Assembly: GCF_006496635.1 (NCBI RefSeq)
Contig: NZ_CP022958.1
Coordinates: 3,472,001 to 3,536,000, forward strand
DNA: 64,000 bases
Direction of reading: 5' to 3'
Source: Azoarcus sp. DD4
GTDB lineage: Bacteria > Pseudomonadota > Gammaproteobacteria > Burkholderiales > Rhodocyclaceae
A program made the translations under genes and the position numbers. Below, piece after piece: positions 62,301 through 64,000 of the stretch (the first letter of the stretch is position 1; each line of letters opens with the position of its first letter). Under the pieces are notes generated by a model. That model made no database searches. It saw only the letters and a list, made by a program, of their open reading frames with translations, and was not told where the DNA came from.

Positions 62301-62514
62301 CGTGGTGCCGCTGGTGCTGTCGTCCGGCGCCGGTTCGGAAATGCGCCACGCGATGGGTGTCGCGGTGTTCTTCGGCATGCTCGGGGTCACGCTGTTCGGC
62401 CTGTTCCTGACCCCCGTGTTCTACGTGCTGCTGCGCAGCCTCGGCAGAGGCAGCAAGCTGCACACTGCCAATCCCCATGCCGCGCCGATTCCCGCGCCCC
62501 ATCTTGTCTCCTGA
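59323..62514 (+). CDS. RND efflux transporter, MexF/HAE1 type
   Basis: A 1063-residue, twelve-helix proton-driven pump. The N-terminus FFIDRPIFAGVLSVLILLGG and PISEYPEVVPPSVVVRAQYPGANPK are close to MexF, and GIVVDDAIVVVENVERN in helix 4 carries the proton-relay Asp-Asp pair. Length fits the family (1062 in MexF). Likely substrates are hydrophobic drugs or aromatic toxins; specificity is not readable. Confidence 0.95.
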   Translation: MNISKFFIDRPIFAGVLSVLILLGGMLAMFQLPISEYPEVVPPSVVVRAQYPGANPKVIAETVASPLEESINGVEDMLYMQSQANSDGNLALTVHFRLGMDPDKAQQLVQNRVSQALPRLPEDVQRLGVTTVKSSPTLTLVVHLLSPDDRYDATYLRNYAVLNVKDRLARIQGVGEVSIWGAGNYAMRVWLDPNKVAQRGLTASDVVRAIREQNVQVAAGVIGASPTLPDVPLQFSVNAQGRLKTEVEFRDIVLKTSADGGVTRLGDVARVELDAAEYGLRSLLDNKPAIGMGIMQAPGANALAVSAAVRDAMAELKQDFPSSVDYRIEYDPTQFVRASIKAVVVTLLEAVALVVLVVILFLQTWRASIIPLLAVPVSIVGTFGLMLAFGYSINALSLFGMVLAIGIVVDDAIVVVENVERNIAAGLSPRDATYRAMQEVSGPIIAIALTLVAVFVPLAFMTGLTGQFYKQFAMTIAISTVISAFNSLTLSPALAALLLKPHHDHDPDWLTRVMNRVFGGFFARFNHAFGRASENYGRGVTGVIGRKSKVMAVYAALLALTAGVSYVVPGGFVPAQDKQYLISFAQLPNGASLDRTEDVIRRMSQIALEQPGVQSAIAFPGLSINGFTNSSSAGIVFVTLKPFDERRAPELSAGAITAALNGKYAAIKDSFIAVFPPPPVMGLGTLGGFKLQIEDRGALGYAELDAAAKAFIAAAQKAPELGPSFTSYQINVPQLDVDLDRVKAKQLGVSVTDVFDTMQIYLGSLYVNDFNRFGRVYQVRAQADAPFRARPEDIGQLKTRNAAGEMVPLSSMVRVHNSFGPEMVVRYNGYTAADINGGPAPGYSSDQAEAAAERIAAETLPPGIKFEWTDLTYQKILAGNAGVWIFPLSVLLVFLVLAAQYESLTLPLAVIMIVPMSILAALTGVWLTAGDNNLFTQIGLMVLVGLSAKNAILIVEFARELELQGSTPKEAAIEASRLRLRPILMTSIAFIMGVVPLVLSSGAGSEMRHAMGVAVFFGMLGVTLFGLFLTPVFYVLLRSLGRGSKLHTANPHAAPIPAPHLVS

Positions 62515-62530
62515 GCCCGGAGCCGACGAC

Positions 62531-64000
62531 ATGAACGACAACGCATCAAGATTCACCCGGCGCATCCCGCTGCTGCTCGCCACCCTGCTGACGCTGGCCG
62601 GCTGCTCGCTGGCGCCGGTGTATGAGCGCCCCGAGGTCGCGACCCCGGCCGCCTTCAAGGAGGCCGATCCGGCGCTCGAAGCCGCCGCCGCGAAGTGGAA
62701 AACCGCCGCGCCCGCCGAGGACCAGCACCGCGGCGAATGGTGGCGCATCTTCGGCGACGACACGCTGAACGCGCTCGAAGCCGAGGCGCTGGCCGCCAAC
62801 CAGGACCTCAAGGCCGCCGCCGCCCGCCTCGCCCAGGCGCGCGCGCTGGAAGGCAGCGCCCGCTCCGAGCGCATGCCGCAGATCGACGCCAGCTTCGGCC
62901 CCACCCGCCAGCGCCCCTCGCCCGCGTCCCAAGGGCTGGACGAGGACGCCTCGGTGTCGCCCAGCACGCTGTGGCGGGCGCAGGCGGGCATCGGCTATGA
63001 AGTGGACCTGTTCGGCCGCGTCGCCTCCAGCGTGGACGCCGCCGGCGCCGACACCCAGCAGCGCGAGGCGCTGCTGCGCTCGGTGCAGCTCGCGCTGCAG
63101 GCGGATGTGGCCCAGGCCTACTTCCTGTTGCGCGAACTCGACGCCGAGCAGGCGCTGTTCCGTGCCACCGTCGACCTGCGCGGCGAGGCGCTGAAGCTGG
63201 TGCAGCGCCGCTTCGAGGCCGGCGACATCGGCGAGCTGGACGTGGCCCGTGCCCGCACCGAACTCGCCAGCGCCCAGTCGGAAGCGCACGGCATCGCCCG
63301 TCGCCGTGCCGCCGCCGAACACGCCCTCGCCATCCTGCTCGGCAAGCCGCCGGCGGAGTTCAGCTTCGCTGCCCAGCCGCTCGCCCGCATCACAGTCGGC
63401 GTGCCGGCCGGGCTGCCGTCGGCGCTGCTCGAACGCCGGCCCGACATCGCCGCCGCCGAACGCGCGATGGCCGCAGCCAACGCCCGCATCGGCGTGGCGC
63501 GTGCAGCCTTCTTCCCGCGCCTCAGCCTGACCGGCGCGTTCGGCTACGAATCCGCCGAACTCGGCGACCTCTTCCAGTGGTCCAGCCGCACCTTCCTGCT
63601 CGGCCCGCTGGTGGGCGGCGTGCTGTCGATGCCGATCTTCGACGGCGGCCGCCGCCAGGCCGACCTAGACCGCGCCCGCGCGGTGTACGAGGAAGACGTG
63701 GCGCGCTACCGCCAGACCGTGCTCGGTGCCTTCCGCGAGGTGGAGGACGGGCTCGCCAACCTGCGCATCCTCGGCAGGCAGACCCAGGCCCAGGACGAAG
63801 CGGTGGCCGCGTCCGAGCGCGCCGCGCGGCTGTCGCAGCTGCAGTACCGCGAAGGCGCCACCAGCTATTTCGAGGTGATCGACGCCGACCGCAGCGTGCT
63901 GCAGCAGCGCCGGGTGGCGCTGCAGCTGGATGGGGAACGGGCGCGGTCCACGGTGGCGCTGATCCGCGCGCTGGGTGGCGGCTGGGAGGCATCGGCCACG
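62531..64000 (+). CDS. RND outer-membrane channel lipoprotein, NodT family (partial)
   Basis: At least 490 residues, open to the window end without a stop. Lipobox LAGCS with Cys25, then APVYERPEV, the start typical of OprM/OprN-type channels. Two OEP repeats follow (LAANQDLKAAAARLAQARA; AAAERAMAAANARIGVARAAFFPRLSLTGAFGYES). Full length is normally about 480-500, so only a few codons should be missing. It completes the tripartite pump, 16 bp after the transporter gene. Confidence 0.93.
   Translation, partial: MNDNASRFTRRIPLLLATLLTLAGCSLAPVYERPEVATPAAFKEADPALEAAAAKWKTAAPAEDQHRGEWWRIFGDDTLNALEAEALAANQDLKAAAARLAQARALEGSARSERMPQIDASFGPTRQRPSPASQGLDEDASVSPSTLWRAQAGIGYEVDLFGRVASSVDAAGADTQQREALLRSVQLALQADVAQAYFLLRELDAEQALFRATVDLRGEALKLVQRRFEAGDIGELDVARARTELASAQSEAHGIARRRAAAEHALAILLGKPPAEFSFAAQPLARITVGVPAGLPSALLERRPDIAAAERAMAAANARIGVARAAFFPRLSLTGAFGYESAELGDLFQWSSRTFLLGPLVGGVLSMPIFDGGRRQADLDRARAVYEEDVARYRQTVLGAFREVEDGLANLRILGRQTQAQDEAVAASERAARLSQLQYREGATSYFEVIDADRSVLQQRRVALQLDGERARSTVALIRALGGGWEASAT

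Noticed and set aside
1..64000. tRNA, rRNA, riboswitch, prophage or insertion-sequence signals
   Set aside because: Looked for on both strands; no cloverleaf, rRNA motif, transposase, integrase or terminal repeats were convincing.

Overview
The window reads as chromosome of a free-living, high-GC betaproteobacterium. An Azoarcus/Thauera-type (Zoogloeaceae) or Burkholderiales host fits best, judging from the porin, AraC/LysR and TRAP families, the cydP-cydABX-ybgE operon and a lig/pmd-type protocatechuate 4,5-cleavage operon. I see no rRNA, tRNA, CRISPR array, transposase or integrase. Coding density is high. Gene assignments rest on motifs read by eye; no database search was possible.

Region 1 (1-13.7 kb) looks like a catabolic island. 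It holds a LysR regulator, two tandem TRAP-type solute-binding proteins without membrane subunits, two paralogous AraC regulators, two short-chain dehydrogenases, a 3-ketosteroid-1-dehydrogenase-like flavoprotein, a NIPSNAP protein, a porin, and a complete class I P450 system (P450, [2Fe-2S] ferredoxin, ferredoxin reductase). P450 + alcohol dehydrogenases + ketone desaturase is the enzyme logic of the aerobic cyclohexanecarboxylate route that aromatises an alicyclic acid to 4-hydroxybenzoate. I propose that as the working hypothesis. A 60-bp promoter element with 21-bp-spaced direct repeats is shared by the first TRAP gene and the first dehydrogenase, so one AraC protein probably controls both.

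Region 2 (13.7-20.7 kb) carries two small lipoproteins, a five-gene cytochrome bd operon (cydP, cydA, cydB, cydX, ybgE), a persulfide-dioxygenase-like metallo-beta-lactamase protein with a palindromic operator, and a glutamine-amidotransferase-like protein.

Region 3 (20.8-34.7 kb) encodes the whole protocatechuate 4,5-cleavage pathway to pyruvate and oxaloacetate on the minus strand (galD, ligJ, ligK, a DUF1932 dehydrogenase, ligI, ligA, ligB, ligC), followed by an aldo/keto reductase and an AEC transporter. It is flanked by an MFS transporter, a LysR regulator and a lipoprotein sulfatase. A TATC-N7-GC(G/T)ATA operator occurs before galD, before the LysR gene and upstream of the sulfatase, suggesting one regulon. 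A composite palindrome lies between ligA and ligI.

Region 4 (35-44.5 kb) is mixed: a chemoreceptor, a DyP peroxidase, a stand-alone degenerate CCA-adding-enzyme body, an AEC transporter, a nitrilase, a frameshifted alpha/beta hydrolase, an EamA transporter with an attenuator-like leader, and a hydrolase lipoprotein.

Region 5 (44.5-51.6 kb) is a co-directional set of sulfotransferase, radical SAM protein, acyltransferase-like protein and a 1501-residue autotransporter with seven near-identical 210-bp repeats and a Cys-Cys-Trp-Trp motif in a Gly-rich loop. This is the most plausible undescribed system in the window.

Region 6 (51.9-64 kb) has a divergent DUF504/DUF99 pair of mostly archaeal families, an AraC/methyltransferase pair, an ECF sigma/anti-sigma operon with its own ECF-type promoter, and a MexEF-OprN-like RND efflux operon with a divergent LysR gene. 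The outer-membrane channel gene runs off the window end.
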